Part shown: positions 42,976-52,499 of the stretch, in pieces
How positions within the stretch are numbered: the first letter of the stretch is position 1
Layout: every line of letters begins with the position of its first letter
Assembly (NCBI GenBank): GCA_001570385.1
Contig: BBYL01000016.1
Coordinates: 1 to 64,000, forward strand
Direction: 5' to 3'
DNA length: 64,000 bases
Source: Microtetraspora glauca
GTDB taxonomy: Bacteria; Actinomycetota; Actinomycetes; Streptosporangiales; Streptosporangiaceae
Made by a program: the position numbers and the translations under genes
Notes under the pieces: model-generated
Seen by the model: only the letters and a program-made list of their open reading frames with translations
What the model was told of the DNA's origin: nothing
Databases searched by the model: none

Positions 42976-44103
42976 TCAGTCGGTGTGCGGAGGACGGGAC
43001 CTGAAGGTCTGGCGGTAGGTGAGGGGAGCGACGCCCACCGCCGCGTGCAGGTGCTGGCGCAGGGACACCGTGGTCCCGAATCCGGTCCTCCTGGCGATCT
43101 CGTCCACGGTGAGATCGGTGGTCTCCAGCAGGTGCCTGGCCTGCTCCACCCTGCGGCCGGTCAACCAGCGCGCCGGGCTGAGACCCGTCTCCTCGCGGAA
43201 CCGGCGGGTGAACGTGCGCACGCTCATCCTGGCGTGGGCGGCCAGTTCGGCCAGATCGACCGGCTCGTGCAGCCGTTCCAGCATCCAGGTCCGGGTCGGC
43301 GTCGTGCTGGTTCCGTGCGGATCGGGCAGGGGCCGCTCGATGTACTGCGCCTGGCCGCCCTCCCTGAAGGGAGGGGTCACACACCGGCGGGCCGCGCGGT
43401 TGGCGATCTCGCTGCCATGGTCCCGGCGGATCACATGCAGGCACAGGTCGATTCCCGAGGCCACGCCCGCCGAGGTGAGGATGTCGCCGTCGTCGATGAA
43501 CAGCACGTCGGGATCGAGCCGTACCCGGGGGAAGAGCGACCTGAAGCGGCGGGCGTTGCGCCAGTGCGTGGTGGCCGGACGTCCGTCGAGCAGACCGGCC
43601 GCGGCCAGCACGAACGCCCCCGTGCAGATGGACATCAGCCGGGACCGTCCCGCCGCCGCCCGCAGGGCGGAGCGCAGTTCCGCGTCGATCTCGCCGTCGA
43701 TGAGCGCCGGTCCGCCGTGGATGCCGGGGACGATGACGGTGTCGGCGGTCTCCAGGATGGAGAGGTCGTGGTCGGGCACCACGCGGTACCCGGCGGAGGT
43801 GCGTACGGGAGTTCCCCCGGGCGAGCAGGCCACGATCTCGTAGAGCTTCTCCCGGCCGGCGTTCTCGGCCACCTGGAAGACCTGCCCCGGGATGCCGAGG
43901 TCAAGAGGGGCGAAGTCGTCGAGGGCCACGATCGCGACGCGGTGCCGCTTCCCGGCCGATGACGCGCCGCCTGCGCCGTCCGCGCCGCCTGCGCCGTCCG
44001 CGCCGTCCGCGCCGAGCGCGCCGTCCGGGACGGCGTGAGACGGGGCCGGGCGCCCCGCGTCGGGCTCGGTCCGGGACCCGGATTCCGGAGTGCTGGAGGA
44101 CAT
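42976..44103 (-). CDS. GlxA-family AraC-type transcriptional regulator
   Basis: A 375-residue regulator. A DJ-1/PfpI-like domain (about 55-225) contains the conserved cysteine in MSICTGAFVLAAAG; the AraC helix-turn-helix domain occupies the last 100 residues (ARMSVRTFTRRFREETG). The first 55 residues are low-complexity with Gly-Ala-Asp repeats encoded by a short-period DNA repeat. It is transcribed divergently from an MFS gene, which may be its target. Confidence 0.9.
   Translation of the reverse strand: MSSSTPESGSRTEPDAGRPAPSHAVPDGALGADGADGAGGADGAGGASSAGKRHRVAIVALDDFAPLDLGIPGQVFQVAENAGREKLYEIVACSPGGTPVRTSAGYRVVPDHDLSILETADTVIVPGIHGGPALIDGEIDAELRSALRAAAGRSRLMSICTGAFVLAAAGLLDGRPATTHWRNARRFRSLFPRVRLDPDVLFIDDGDILTSAGVASGIDLCLHVIRRDHGSEIANRAARRCVTPPFREGGQAQYIERPLPDPHGTSTTPTRTWMLERLHEPVDLAELAAHARMSVRTFTRRFREETGLSPARWLTGRRVEQARHLLETTDLTVDEIARRTGFGTTVSLRQHLHAAVGVAPLTYRQTFRSRPPHTD
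43967..44020. repeat. Short-period repeat within the GlxA-type gene
   Basis: Tandem GCGCCGTCC/GCGCCGCCT 9-base units encode the Gly-Ala-Asp stretch near residues 30-46 of the regulator. Such arrays change length easily; multiples of nine keep the frame. Confidence 0.7.
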
Positions 44104-44173
44104 GGCCGGATTCTTTCACATATTGGCTTTCAGGCCACTCGTAGGCGACATTTCCCCCAGGAATGATGTCCGG

Positions 44174-45466
44174 GTGAGGGTGACAAGATTGAGAAGCACG
44201 CGCCTCCACCGCGCGTGGATCGTAGCCGCGGTGGCCCTGGTCGCGATCGTCGGTGCGGCGGGTTTCCGGGCGACGCCGGGAGTGTTCATCACGCCGCTCC
44301 AGGAGGAGTTCGGCTGGACGAGGGGCACGATCGGCCTGGCCGTGTCGGTGAACCTCATGCTCTACGGCCTGACCGCGCCGTTCGCCGCCGCGCTGATGGA
44401 CCGGTTCGGCATGCGCAGGGTCGTGTCCGCCGCCCTCGCCCTGGTGGCCATCGGCAGCGGCGTCACCGTGTTCATGACGGCGAGCTGGCAGCTCGTGCTC
44501 TGCTGGGGAGTGCTCGTCGGGCTCGGCACCGGCTCCATGGCGCTCGTGTTCGTCGCCACCATCACCGACCGCTGGTTCGTACGGCACCGCGGGCTGGTCA
44601 CCGGTGTGCTGACGGCGGGCGGTGCCACCGGCCAGCTCATCTTCCTGCCGGTGCTGGCCCATCTCGTCGAGATGTCGGGGTGGCGGGCGGCGGCGCTGAC
44701 CGTGACCGCGTGCGCGCTGGTCGTCGTGCCGCTGGTGTGGTTCCTGCTCCGCGACACCCCCCAAGAACTCGGCCTGACCCCGTACGGCGCCGAGGAGGGC
44801 GCGGAACCGCCACCCGCCCGCCCGGCCGGGGGAGGGGCGGCGGCCCGGGCGCTGCGGGTGCTGCGCGAGGCCGCGCGCAACCGGTCGTTCTGGTATCTCG
44901 TCGGCGGCTTCGCCATCTGCGGTGCGAGCACGAACGGCCTGGTCGGCACCCATTTCATTCCGGCGGCGCACGACCATGGCATGACCGAGACCACGGCGGC
45001 CGGGCTGCTCGCGGCCGTGGGGGTCTTCGACATCGTGGGGACCGTGTTCTCCGGCTGGCTCAGCGACCGGGTCGACCCGAGGCGTCTGCTGGTCGTCTAC
45101 TACGCGCTGCGCGGGTTGTCCCTGTTGATCCTTCCGCAGCTCTTCGCCGCGACGGCGCATCCGAGCATGCTGGTGTTCATCATCTTCTACGGGCTGGACT
45201 GGGTGGCGACCGTGCCGCCGACGGTGGCCCTCTGCCGGCGGATCTTCGGTGCCGACGGGGCGATCGTGTTCGGCTGGGTGTTCGCCTCCCACCAGATCGG
45301 CGCGGCGTTCGCCGCCACCCTCGCCGGGGTGACCCGTGACCACCTCGGGAACTACGACCTCGCCTGGTACGGCGCGGGCGTCCTGTGCCTGGCCGCCGCC
45401 CTGATGTCGGCCAGGATCGCCGCGAGGGTGAGGGAGACGCGGCAGGCTGGAATCCTGGTCCGATGA
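44174..45466 (+). CDS. MFS transporter (OFA/monocarboxylate-like)
   Basis: A 430-residue carrier with twelve predicted membrane segments. GVFITPLQEEFGWTRGTIGLA after TM1 is typical of the oxalate/formate and monocarboxylate branch of MFS. GTG at 44174 is chosen because the basic stretch RLRSTRLHR follows directly before TM1; 44180 is also possible. It is divergent from the GlxA-type regulator, and its stop overlaps the next gene (ATGA). Confidence 0.88.
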   Translation: MRVTRLRSTRLHRAWIVAAVALVAIVGAAGFRATPGVFITPLQEEFGWTRGTIGLAVSVNLMLYGLTAPFAAALMDRFGMRRVVSAALALVAIGSGVTVFMTASWQLVLCWGVLVGLGTGSMALVFVATITDRWFVRHRGLVTGVLTAGGATGQLIFLPVLAHLVEMSGWRAAALTVTACALVVVPLVWFLLRDTPQELGLTPYGAEEGAEPPPARPAGGGAAARALRVLREAARNRSFWYLVGGFAICGASTNGLVGTHFIPAAHDHGMTETTAAGLLAAVGVFDIVGTVFSGWLSDRVDPRRLLVVYYALRGLSLLILPQLFAATAHPSMLVFIIFYGLDWVATVPPTVALCRRIFGADGAIVFGWVFASHQIGAAFAATLAGVTRDHLGNYDLAWYGAGVLCLAAALMSARIAARVRETRQAGILVR

Positions 45467-46140
45467 ACCAATGGGTCCTCCCTCTCGTCGTACGGATCGA
45501 GCGTGCCGCTCCCCCCGAGCGCACCGATGCCCTCGAAGCGGCGGCGCACGCCGTGCTGAGCCTGCTCGACCAGGACGAATGGGCCGAGCCGATCGCCCAG
45601 TGGGAGCGGATCGGGATCAGGAAGGTGGTTCGCCGGGCGCGGGGGGCGGAGTGGCGCCGGGTGCTGGGCCTGCCCGGCATCACGGTCCAGGTTCGGACGG
45701 CCGAGGTGCGCGTGCACCCGCCGGTGCCGCTCGACGACTGGCCCAAGGATCTCCAGCGGCTCCAGGTCTCCGGGACCGAGCTGACCGATTCCGGTGTTCC
45801 AGCCGGTCCGGATCGGGACGGCGTGGTCCTCTGGGTGAATCCGCATCTGGAGATGACCGCGGGCAAGGCGATGGCACAGGCGGGGCACGGCGCCCAGCTC
45901 GCGTGGTGGGGCAGCGACGGGCGGGCCAGGACCGCGTGGCGCGGCCGGGGACCGGCGGTGGCCGTGCGGACCGCGACCCCCGGGATGTGGGCGTCGCTGG
46001 TGGACAGCGGCCTGCCGGCGGTGCGGGACGCCGGCTTCACGGAGATCGAGCCGGGGTCGGTCACGGTGATCGCCGACGCTCCCTGGCTCAGGCAGGGCGG
46101 CTTCCGTCCCGAGGGCTGGGGGCCGCTCCGCGCCACATGA
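45463..46140 (+). CDS. PTH2-like peptidyl-tRNA hydrolase domain protein
   Basis: A 225-residue protein. The C-terminal half, from about residue 125, matches the PTH2 fold: VLWVNPHLEMTAGKAMAQAGHGAQLAW resembles the conserved N-terminal strand and helix of archaeal-type peptidyl-tRNA hydrolase. The N-terminal half is unassigned. The ATG overlaps the MFS stop, so translation is coupled. Whether it acts on peptidyl-tRNA is unknown. Confidence 0.75.
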   Translation: MNQWVLPLVVRIERAAPPERTDALEAAAHAVLSLLDQDEWAEPIAQWERIGIRKVVRRARGAEWRRVLGLPGITVQVRTAEVRVHPPVPLDDWPKDLQRLQVSGTELTDSGVPAGPDRDGVVLWVNPHLEMTAGKAMAQAGHGAQLAWWGSDGRARTAWRGRGPAVAVRTATPGMWASLVDSGLPAVRDAGFTEIEPGSVTVIADAPWLRQGGFRPEGWGPLRAT

Positions 46141-46206
46141 TCCTCGTTCCCGAAGTGTGATGGGGATCGCGCCCGAAATACAGCGATATGCCGTACGCTC
46201 CCGATC

Positions 46207-47214
46207 GTGTCACCTGGGGACAATGGGACGAAAGCTGTTCCGACATACGTGGCGGCCGAAGCGGAGACGACGCCGCTGCCCAAGATCGTGGTCCCCGCGC
46301 CCCCGCCGGCTCCCGGCGGCGGCAAGGGACTGGGCGACATGCCGATGCGCGTCGTCTACCGGACGATCGCGGCCGTGACCGCCGTCGCGGCGGTGGGCGT
46401 CGCGGGGTCCGTCGTCCTGCGCGGCGGGGATGACGACGCCTCCGCCCCGTCGGCGGTCGCCGCCCATACCGCGGTGGCGAGCCCGCCCGTGGGCACCCCC
46501 GGCGTGAGCGCCGCCACGACGGGCGACCCGGCCGCCACCCCGGCGATGACTCCGGCCGTGACCCCCGGGGCCGCCTCGCCCGCGGCTTCCCCGGTGGTGT
46601 CCTCCGGTTCCGTGACGGCCACCCCGTCGACCGGCGCCGCGACGGTCACGGCCGTCATGCAGGCCGCGCTCTCCGACCCGCGTATTCCGGCGTTGCCCGA
46701 GGGCGACCGGCGGCTGGGCCGGCTGTACGGCCGGGCGGCTCCGAGCCGTGGTGCGCTGAAGGACGATCGGTCGGGCGTCGCGTTCCCCAGGTTCGCCAAG
46801 GTGTGGAAGCTCGCCTCGGCCAGTCCGTTCGCCACCCGTCAGATGTTGCCCAAGGTCAAGGGCACGAACTTCCGGGGTCTGCTGGTGTCCTGCCCGGTGC
46901 CGATCCCGGTGCAGGCGAGTCCGCGCGACACGGCCTTCCTGGCCGCTCGGTGGACGCTGAACCACCACCCGTCCGGCGCGACGATCGCCTGGACCGCGTC
47001 GCAGCCGATCACCGTGAGCGACCGGGACGGCTGGCTGCTCGGCTTCACCGTCAACTACACGATCAAGGGCAAGAAGCGGAAGGCCATGGCGGCCCTCGCC
47101 CTGGTCGATGTGCCGAAGGACAAGCCCGCCCTGGTGTTCATGACCATCCCCGACACCCAGAAGAAGCACTGGCGCGACATTAATACCGTTATGTCGCACA
47201 TTCGCGTGCTTTAG
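46207..47214 (+). CDS. Single-pass membrane protein, Thr/Ala/Pro-rich linker
   Basis: A 335-residue protein of unknown function. The N-terminal 45 residues are cytoplasmic; one membrane segment follows (about residues 50-70), then a Thr/Ala/Pro-rich linker up to about 150 that resembles a wall-spanning, possibly glycosylated stalk. A folded C-terminal domain of about 165 residues lies outside. No family is recognised. Confidence 0.7.
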   Translation: MSPGDNGTKAVPTYVAAEAETTPLPKIVVPAPPPAPGGGKGLGDMPMRVVYRTIAAVTAVAAVGVAGSVVLRGGDDDASAPSAVAAHTAVASPPVGTPGVSAATTGDPAATPAMTPAVTPGAASPAASPVVSSGSVTATPSTGAATVTAVMQAALSDPRIPALPEGDRRLGRLYGRAAPSRGALKDDRSGVAFPRFAKVWKLASASPFATRQMLPKVKGTNFRGLLVSCPVPIPVQASPRDTAFLAARWTLNHHPSGATIAWTASQPITVSDRDGWLLGFTVNYTIKGKKRKAMAALALVDVPKDKPALVFMTIPDTQKKHWRDINTVMSHIRVL

Positions 47215-47265
47215 GAAGCAGTCCTCCGGGGGATGATTACGGCCATCCGAATCGGGGGGATCGAT

Positions 47266-47757
47266 ATGTCGAATCTGATCGCCGTCGCGTACGACGACGT
47301 CGCCACCGCGAACACCGTCCGGGAGAAGCTCTTCGAGCTGCAGAAGCAGAACTTGATCACGCTCGCGGACGCGGCGGTCGCGGAGCGCACCAAGGACGGC
47401 AAGATCAAGCTGCACCAGTCGACCAGCACGACCGGCATCGGCGCCGCCGGAGGCGCGCTCTGGGGCGGTCTCATCGGGCTCATCTTCCTCATGCCGCTCA
47501 TCGGCATGGCCGTCGGCGCCGCCACGGGTGCCGCCGCGGGCGCGATGACCGACGTGGGCGTGGACGACAAGTTCATGAAGAAGATCGGTGAGGAACTCAA
47601 GCCCGGCGCGGCCGCCCTCTTCGTGCTCGTCACGCAGAGCACGCCGGACAAGGTCATCCCGCAGATCGCGCCGTACGGCGGGAAGATCATCCACACGTCG
47701 CTGTCCAACCAGGCCGAGGAGAACCTGCGCCAGGCGCTCGCGGGCGCCCGGGACTGA
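47266..47757 (+). CDS. DUF1269 membrane protein
   Basis: A 163-residue protein with a glycine-rich hydrophobic hairpin in the middle (about residues 63-105) flanked by two soluble halves, as in DUF1269 proteins. The start ATG at 47266 gives SNLIAVAYDD, the typical N-terminus. The function is unknown. A strong hairpin follows. Confidence 0.85.
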   Translation: MSNLIAVAYDDVATANTVREKLFELQKQNLITLADAAVAERTKDGKIKLHQSTSTTGIGAAGGALWGGLIGLIFLMPLIGMAVGAATGAAAGAMTDVGVDDKFMKKIGEELKPGAAALFVLVTQSTPDKVIPQIAPYGGKIIHTSLSNQAEENLRQALAGARD

Positions 47758-47785
47758 GGCCGCCGGGCGGCACCGGCACCGCCGC

Positions 47786-47817
47786 GAGGGCCCGGTGACA
47801 TCGGTCACCGGGCCCTC
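47786..47817. terminator. Bidirectional terminator
   Basis: A perfect 14-bp stem (47786-47799 with 47804-47817) with a four-base loop, between the DUF1269 gene and the convergent channel gene. Confidence 0.8.
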
Positions 47818-47867
47818 GCCCTGTTCCGGGGGCGCGACCATCCCCCGCCCGCCGGGGGCCCCGCGTC

Positions 47868-49733
47868 TCAGCGCTCGGCGAGCACGATCACCGCGTCCCC
47901 GGGCGCGAACGCGATCGGTGACTCCTTGTCCGGGTTCAGCACCACGCCGAACCTCGGCGGCTCGTTGATCCCGGCGGCCAGGCGGTAGCCGATCGCGGTC
48001 TCACCGCGCCGCCTGGCCGACTCGATGACCGTCGAGAAGGCGAGCGGTGTCCCGATGACCACGTAGTCCTCCGCGGGGCGGGGATAGATCTCCGATCCCC
48101 TGGAGTCGAAGAGGTACCCGAACACGTCGGCCAGGCGCGGGTTCTCCGCGAGCTGCGCGAGGAGAAGGCCGATGACCGTGTCGCTGATCACGATGTCGTC
48201 GGCCCGGGTGACCTCGGCGAGCGCGCGGTTGTTCTCGTCGTGCATCTCGCTGACGATGGAGTACCGGTCCCCGAGCGTGGTCTGGATGTCGCGGAGCTGG
48301 AGCAGAGTCATCAGGGTGCGCGTGTCCGCGTGGTGCGTGCCGTACCGGTCGTCGGAGAGCACGATCACGTGCTGGTAGAGGCCCGCGCTGAGTGACTCGA
48401 GCGCGTACCTGTCGGTGATGTCGCATTCCTTGGTGTTCAGGGTGAGCCTGGCCAGGCCCGTGAGGCCGCCTCCCGCGCCGGGGTGGTCGCTGGCGACGTC
48501 GATCGTCGATCCCGCCGGGACGTACCCGTCGAGGTAGCGCACGATCTGGGCGGCCCGGCCGTTCCAGCCGAGCAGAAGGGTCCGCTCGGGGCCGGGCCGC
48601 TCGTGCGCCATGCCGACGATCCGTTCCTCTTCCACGGCGGGCGCGCCGCCCGAGAGGTGGATGAGCGAGTCGTCGTGGGCGATCAGGATGATCTCGTCGT
48701 CCGTTCCGATCACCGTGTCCATCGGCGGGTTGAGCACCACCTTCCCGGCCGCGCGCAGCCCGATGACGGTCGCGCTCCGATAGGCCCCGAGAGCCTCGCC
48801 GTACGGCACGCCGGCGAGGGACGGCTCCGGCCGCAGGTAGATCTCCCCGCCGTCGAAGTTGAGCAGGTCCATGCAGACGACCGACATGCCGGACTGCCGG
48901 GACGACTGGACGATCAGCCGGGACGCGGTGTCGTCGGAGTCGACCAGATGGACGCCGGGCCCGCCGGCGAGGCGTGCCGCCGCCATGTTCCGGGATGCGG
49001 CGACGGCGGCCACCACCGGCGGGTGGTCGCCGTCGCGCTTCGCGAGCGCGAGCAGGGTCTTGATGACGTGCGCGTCCGGATCCTCCCCTTCAGGGGAGAG
49101 GACGACGACGGATCTGGCCGTCTCCAGGCTCATCAGGGAGAGGTCCGCCGGTTCCGTCGGCCGCCCGGTACGGCAGACCAGACGGGTGCGGCCGGTATCG
49201 CCCACCTTCGTGCGGATGGCCTGCTCCATGCCCGGCTTGTCGTGGTCGGAGAGGATCGCGATGACGGATCCGCGCTGGCTCGCGTGCGCCTTGACCAGCT
49301 CGCCGACGATCGTGAAGACCTGCTCAGACCAGCCGAGGATGACGGTGTGGCCGCTCTCGATGATGCGCGAGCGTCCCTTGCGCAGCTCCTCGATCTTGCC
49401 TTTGAGGCCCGCGGACAGCACGCCGACCAGCGTGCTGACGATGAAGATGCCGCCGAGGGACGCGGCGAGCATCAGGGCGAGGAACGGCGCGGTGCCCGAG
49501 TCGCTCGCGATCTTGCTGGGGCTGAGTGCCCGGACCAGGGTCATCCAGAGCACGCCGGGCAACCCGGCGTGGTCGAACACCTCGTCCGGCGTGATCCACA
49601 GGGTCAGCCCCGAGACGATGAGGATGAGGGCGAGCGACGCCAGCCCCAGCCAGCCGATCAGCGCCACCGTCCCCTTCGACATCGTGTTGTCGAACCAGTA
49701 GCGCAGCCGTTCCCGGATTGTCGCCCTCGCCAC
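47868..49733 (-). CDS. CASTOR/POLLUX-related putative ion channel
   Basis: A 621-residue protein with two N-terminal membrane segments (about 27-48 and 83-107), then two tandem RCK/TrkA-N-like regulatory domains, the first starting at HTVILGWSEQVFTIVGEL and the second at RTLLLGWNGRAAQIVRYL. This layout matches the CASTOR/POLLUX family known from plant nuclear ion channels and also found in actinobacteria. Ion selectivity and ligand here are unknown. The start is a GTG. It is divergent from maf. Confidence 0.88.
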   Translation of the reverse strand: MARATIRERLRYWFDNTMSKGTVALIGWLGLASLALILIVSGLTLWITPDEVFDHAGLPGVLWMTLVRALSPSKIASDSGTAPFLALMLAASLGGIFIVSTLVGVLSAGLKGKIEELRKGRSRIIESGHTVILGWSEQVFTIVGELVKAHASQRGSVIAILSDHDKPGMEQAIRTKVGDTGRTRLVCRTGRPTEPADLSLMSLETARSVVVLSPEGEDPDAHVIKTLLALAKRDGDHPPVVAAVAASRNMAAARLAGGPGVHLVDSDDTASRLIVQSSRQSGMSVVCMDLLNFDGGEIYLRPEPSLAGVPYGEALGAYRSATVIGLRAAGKVVLNPPMDTVIGTDDEIILIAHDDSLIHLSGGAPAVEEERIVGMAHERPGPERTLLLGWNGRAAQIVRYLDGYVPAGSTIDVASDHPGAGGGLTGLARLTLNTKECDITDRYALESLSAGLYQHVIVLSDDRYGTHHADTRTLMTLLQLRDIQTTLGDRYSIVSEMHDENNRALAEVTRADDIVISDTVIGLLLAQLAENPRLADVFGYLFDSRGSEIYPRPAEDYVVIGTPLAFSTVIESARRRGETAIGYRLAAGINEPPRFGVVLNPDKESPIAFAPGDAVIVLAER

Positions 49734-49827
49734 CGAAATCTCCCTACAAGTCGATCAATAACCGCAAAAAGGTATCGGTGCTGACGGCTGGAAGACATGG
49801 GGAATGTGAGCACTAAACTCGACATCC

Positions 49828-50424
49828 GTGACCGAACTCGTTCTCGCCTCCGCTTCCCCGGCCCGCCTCGGAGTCCTGCGCGCCGCCGGCCTCGATCCGA
49901 AGGTGATCGTCAGCGGCGTGGACGAGGACGCGATCACCGCGGAGACCCCGGCCGCGCTCTGCCTGGCCCTCGCCGAGGCCAAGGCCGCCGTCGTCGCGTC
50001 CTCGCTCGACGTGGGCCTCGTCATCGGCTGCGACTCCATGCTGGAGCTCGACGGCGTCGCGTATGGCAAGCCGTCCTCGCCGGAGGACGCCGTGTCGCGC
50101 TGGCGGTCGATGCGGGGGAGGACCGGCCGCCTGCTCACCGGCCACTGTGTCATCGACGTGGCGTCGGGCCGCAGCGCCTCCGACGTGGGCGCGACGGTCG
50201 TCCGGTTCGGGGCTCCCACCGACGACGAGATCGCGGCCTACGTCGCCAGCGGAGAGCCGCTGAAGGTGGCGGGCGCGTTCACCCTCGACGGCCTCGGCGG
50301 ATGGTTCGTCGACGGCATCGACGGCGACCACGGCAACGTCCTCGGCGTCTCCCTTCCGTTGCTCCGCCGCCTGTTCGCCGCGGTCGGCGTCTCCGTCACG
50401 CGTCTCTGGCCGGGCGCCGGCTGA
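49828..50424 (+). CDS. maf: Maf-family nucleotide pyrophosphatase
   Basis: A 198-residue protein. It opens VLASASPARLGVLRAAGL, the Maf signature, and contains GCDSMLELDG and KPSSPEDA. It hydrolyses non-canonical or modified nucleoside triphosphates; in actinobacteria it is linked to division control. The start is a GTG. The neighbouring channel gene is divergent. Confidence 0.92.
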   Translation: MTELVLASASPARLGVLRAAGLDPKVIVSGVDEDAITAETPAALCLALAEAKAAVVASSLDVGLVIGCDSMLELDGVAYGKPSSPEDAVSRWRSMRGRTGRLLTGHCVIDVASGRSASDVGATVVRFGAPTDDEIAAYVASGEPLKVAGAFTLDGLGGWFVDGIDGDHGNVLGVSLPLLRRLFAAVGVSVTRLWPGAG

Positions 50425-50485
50425 CCTCCGACGGGCGAGATGGGCGAGATCGCGACGAATGATCCGAGGCGCTAGCCTGCCGGAC

Positions 50486-51262
50486 ATGAATGGCATCGGG
50501 AGGCCCGTCCGGCGAGAGGCCGGCGGCTTCATGAGCGGCGTCGGCTCTGTCTTCAGAGGGCTCGGATGGGTGGCGCGGCATCCCCGGTGGTGGCTGTTCG
50601 GACTCGTCCCGGCCCTGATCGCGTTCGTCCTGTACGCCGTGGCGCTGGTGTGGCTGGGCACGCACGCCGGTGATCTGGCCGAGTGGGCGACCCCGTTCGC
50701 GGACGACTGGGGCTGGCGGGACGCGTTCCGGACGTTCGTCGGCATCCTGATCTTCGTGGGCGGCCTCGCGCTCGCCGTGCTCACCTACGCCGCGGTGACC
50801 CTGGCCATCGGCGAGCCGTTCTACGAGAAGCTGTCGGAGAAGGTCGAGGAGGATCTCGGCGGCCTTCCGGGCGCCGTCGACGCCCCCTTCTGGCGGTCGC
50901 TGGGGCGGTCGATCCGGGACAGCGTCGTGACGCTCTACTACGTGCTGCTGTTCACGATCCCGCTGTTCGTGCTCGGGTTCGTGCCGGTCATCGGCCAGAC
51001 CGTCGTGCCGGTGCTCGGCGCGATCGTCTCCGGCTTCTTCCTGAGCGTCGAGCTGACCGCGCTCCCGCTGGAACGCCGCGGCATCCCGCGCAAGCAGCGC
51101 TTCGCCCTCCTGCGCGCCGACAAGGGGGCCACGCTCGGCTTCGGTGTGGTCCTCTTCCTGGCCTTCATGGTTCCCCTCGTCGCCGTCGTCCTCATGCCGG
51201 CCGCGGTGGCGGGCGCCGCGATGCTGGTCCGCGAGCGGCTGCTTCCTCCACAGCGGACCTGA
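50486..51262 (+). CDS. EI24-domain membrane protein (CysZ-like)
   Basis: A 258-residue protein with about five membrane segments. The region GEPFYEKLSEKVEEDLGG near residue 108 and SFFLSVEL-like stretch near 190 match EI24/CysZ proteins. CysZ imports sulfate in other bacteria, but that role is not assured here. ATG 50486 is chosen over 50459. Confidence 0.85.
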   Translation: MNGIGRPVRREAGGFMSGVGSVFRGLGWVARHPRWWLFGLVPALIAFVLYAVALVWLGTHAGDLAEWATPFADDWGWRDAFRTFVGILIFVGGLALAVLTYAAVTLAIGEPFYEKLSEKVEEDLGGLPGAVDAPFWRSLGRSIRDSVVTLYYVLLFTIPLFVLGFVPVIGQTVVPVLGAIVSGFFLSVELTALPLERRGIPRKQRFALLRADKGATLGFGVVLFLAFMVPLVAVVLMPAAVAGAAMLVRERLLPPQRT

Positions 51263-51322
51263 TATCCCCAGAACGCGGCTCGGCCGCTTCGCGGGAGAGA
51301 GCGTCCGCGACGCTCTCGATCC

Positions 51323-52393
51323 ATGACCTCCATCTCGACGCTCGTGCTCTCCTCACCCGCCGACATCCTCGCGGCGGTGCCGTACCTCATCGGCTTCCAC
51401 CCGCAGGACAGCCTGGTCGTGGCCGCGTTCGCGGGGAGCGCGCTACGCGTGACCACCCGGTGGGACCTGCCGATCGGGCCGGGGGCGCTCGATCCGCTGG
51501 CCGCGCTGCTGCGCCGCGAGCGGATGACGATGGCCGTGCTCGCCGGATACGGCCCGGCCGCGCTGGTGACCCCCGCGGTCGACCAGACGCTCCGGTTGCT
51601 CCGCGAGGGTGACGTGCACGTCGCCGAGGCCCTCCGGGCGGAGGGCGGGCGCTACTGGTCCTACGTCTGCGCTCGGGCGGACTGCTGCCCGCCCGAGGGC
51701 ACGCCCTACGATCCGGTGTCCGGCCGCGTCGCCGCCGAGGCCGTCGTGCACGGCCTGGTCGCGCTGCCCGACCGGCGCACCCTGGTCCGGTCGGTCGAGC
51801 CGTACGGCGGGCTCCGTCGGGTGGCGATGAGCCAGGCCACCCGGCGGGTCGCGGCGGACGTCCGTGCCCTGCTGACCCGGGCGGAGCGGCCCGACGAGAC
51901 CGCCGCCGCGTTCGTGGCCGACGGTCTCGCCCGCGTCAGGTCGGCGATCGGCCGCTACGACTCCGGAGGCCGCCTCGACGACGAGGAGGCCGCGCGGCTC
52001 GGCCTCGATCTGGCGGTCATCAGGGTCCGTGACGAGGCGTGGGCGCTGATCGACGACAGGGAGGCCCATCTCGCCCTGTGGCGGGACCTCACCCGGCGGC
52101 TGGACCCCCGCTTCGTCGCCCCGGTCGCGTCCTTGCTGGCCGCGTCGGCGTGGCGCGACGGGGACTGCGCCCTCGCCGGCCTCGCGCTGGAGCGGGCACT
52201 GGCGGCCGACCCGGCGTACTCGATGGCGAATCTGCTGTGCCAGGCTCTGCGGCACCTGCTTCCCCCCGACGCGCTGCGCGAGCGCATGCCGGCGCCGGAG
52301 GAGTTGGACGCGCAGATGGGGCGCCCGCGGATGAGTTGGCTGGTGCCGTTGATCGCGCTGCTCGGCGAGGAGAGGCCCCTGCTGGCGGGATAG
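51323..52393 (+). CDS. DUF4192 protein
   Basis: A 356-residue actinobacterial protein of unknown function. The opening LSSPADILAAVPYLIGFHPQDSLVV is the DUF4192 signature. A C-terminal helical repeat-like part (LAGLALERALAADPAYSMANL) is present. It stands alone, with the downstream gene convergent. Confidence 0.9.
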   Translation: MTSISTLVLSSPADILAAVPYLIGFHPQDSLVVAAFAGSALRVTTRWDLPIGPGALDPLAALLRRERMTMAVLAGYGPAALVTPAVDQTLRLLREGDVHVAEALRAEGGRYWSYVCARADCCPPEGTPYDPVSGRVAAEAVVHGLVALPDRRTLVRSVEPYGGLRRVAMSQATRRVAADVRALLTRAERPDETAAAFVADGLARVRSAIGRYDSGGRLDDEEAARLGLDLAVIRVRDEAWALIDDREAHLALWRDLTRRLDPRFVAPVASLLAASAWRDGDCALAGLALERALAADPAYSMANLLCQALRHLLPPDALRERMPAPEELDAQMGRPRMSWLVPLIALLGEERPLLAG

Positions 52394-52418
52394 ACCCCGG
52401 CCGGATGGACCCGCCCGG

Positions 52419-52478
52419 GACGGTTCCCGGCCTGGACGGTTCCCGGCTTGGGCAGTTCCTCTGGACGGTTCCTGGGGG
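52419..52478. repeat. 16-bp tandem repeat between convergent genes
   Basis: Four related units start at 52419, 52435, 52451 (13 bases) and 52464, with core GACGGTTCCCGGCCTG. It lies in the gap between the DUF4192 gene and the convergent 117-residue protein gene, and resembles the minisatellite at 251-357 in core sequence. Confidence 0.7.
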
Positions 52479-52499
52479 AAGGCCAAAGCTCGGGGAAGT

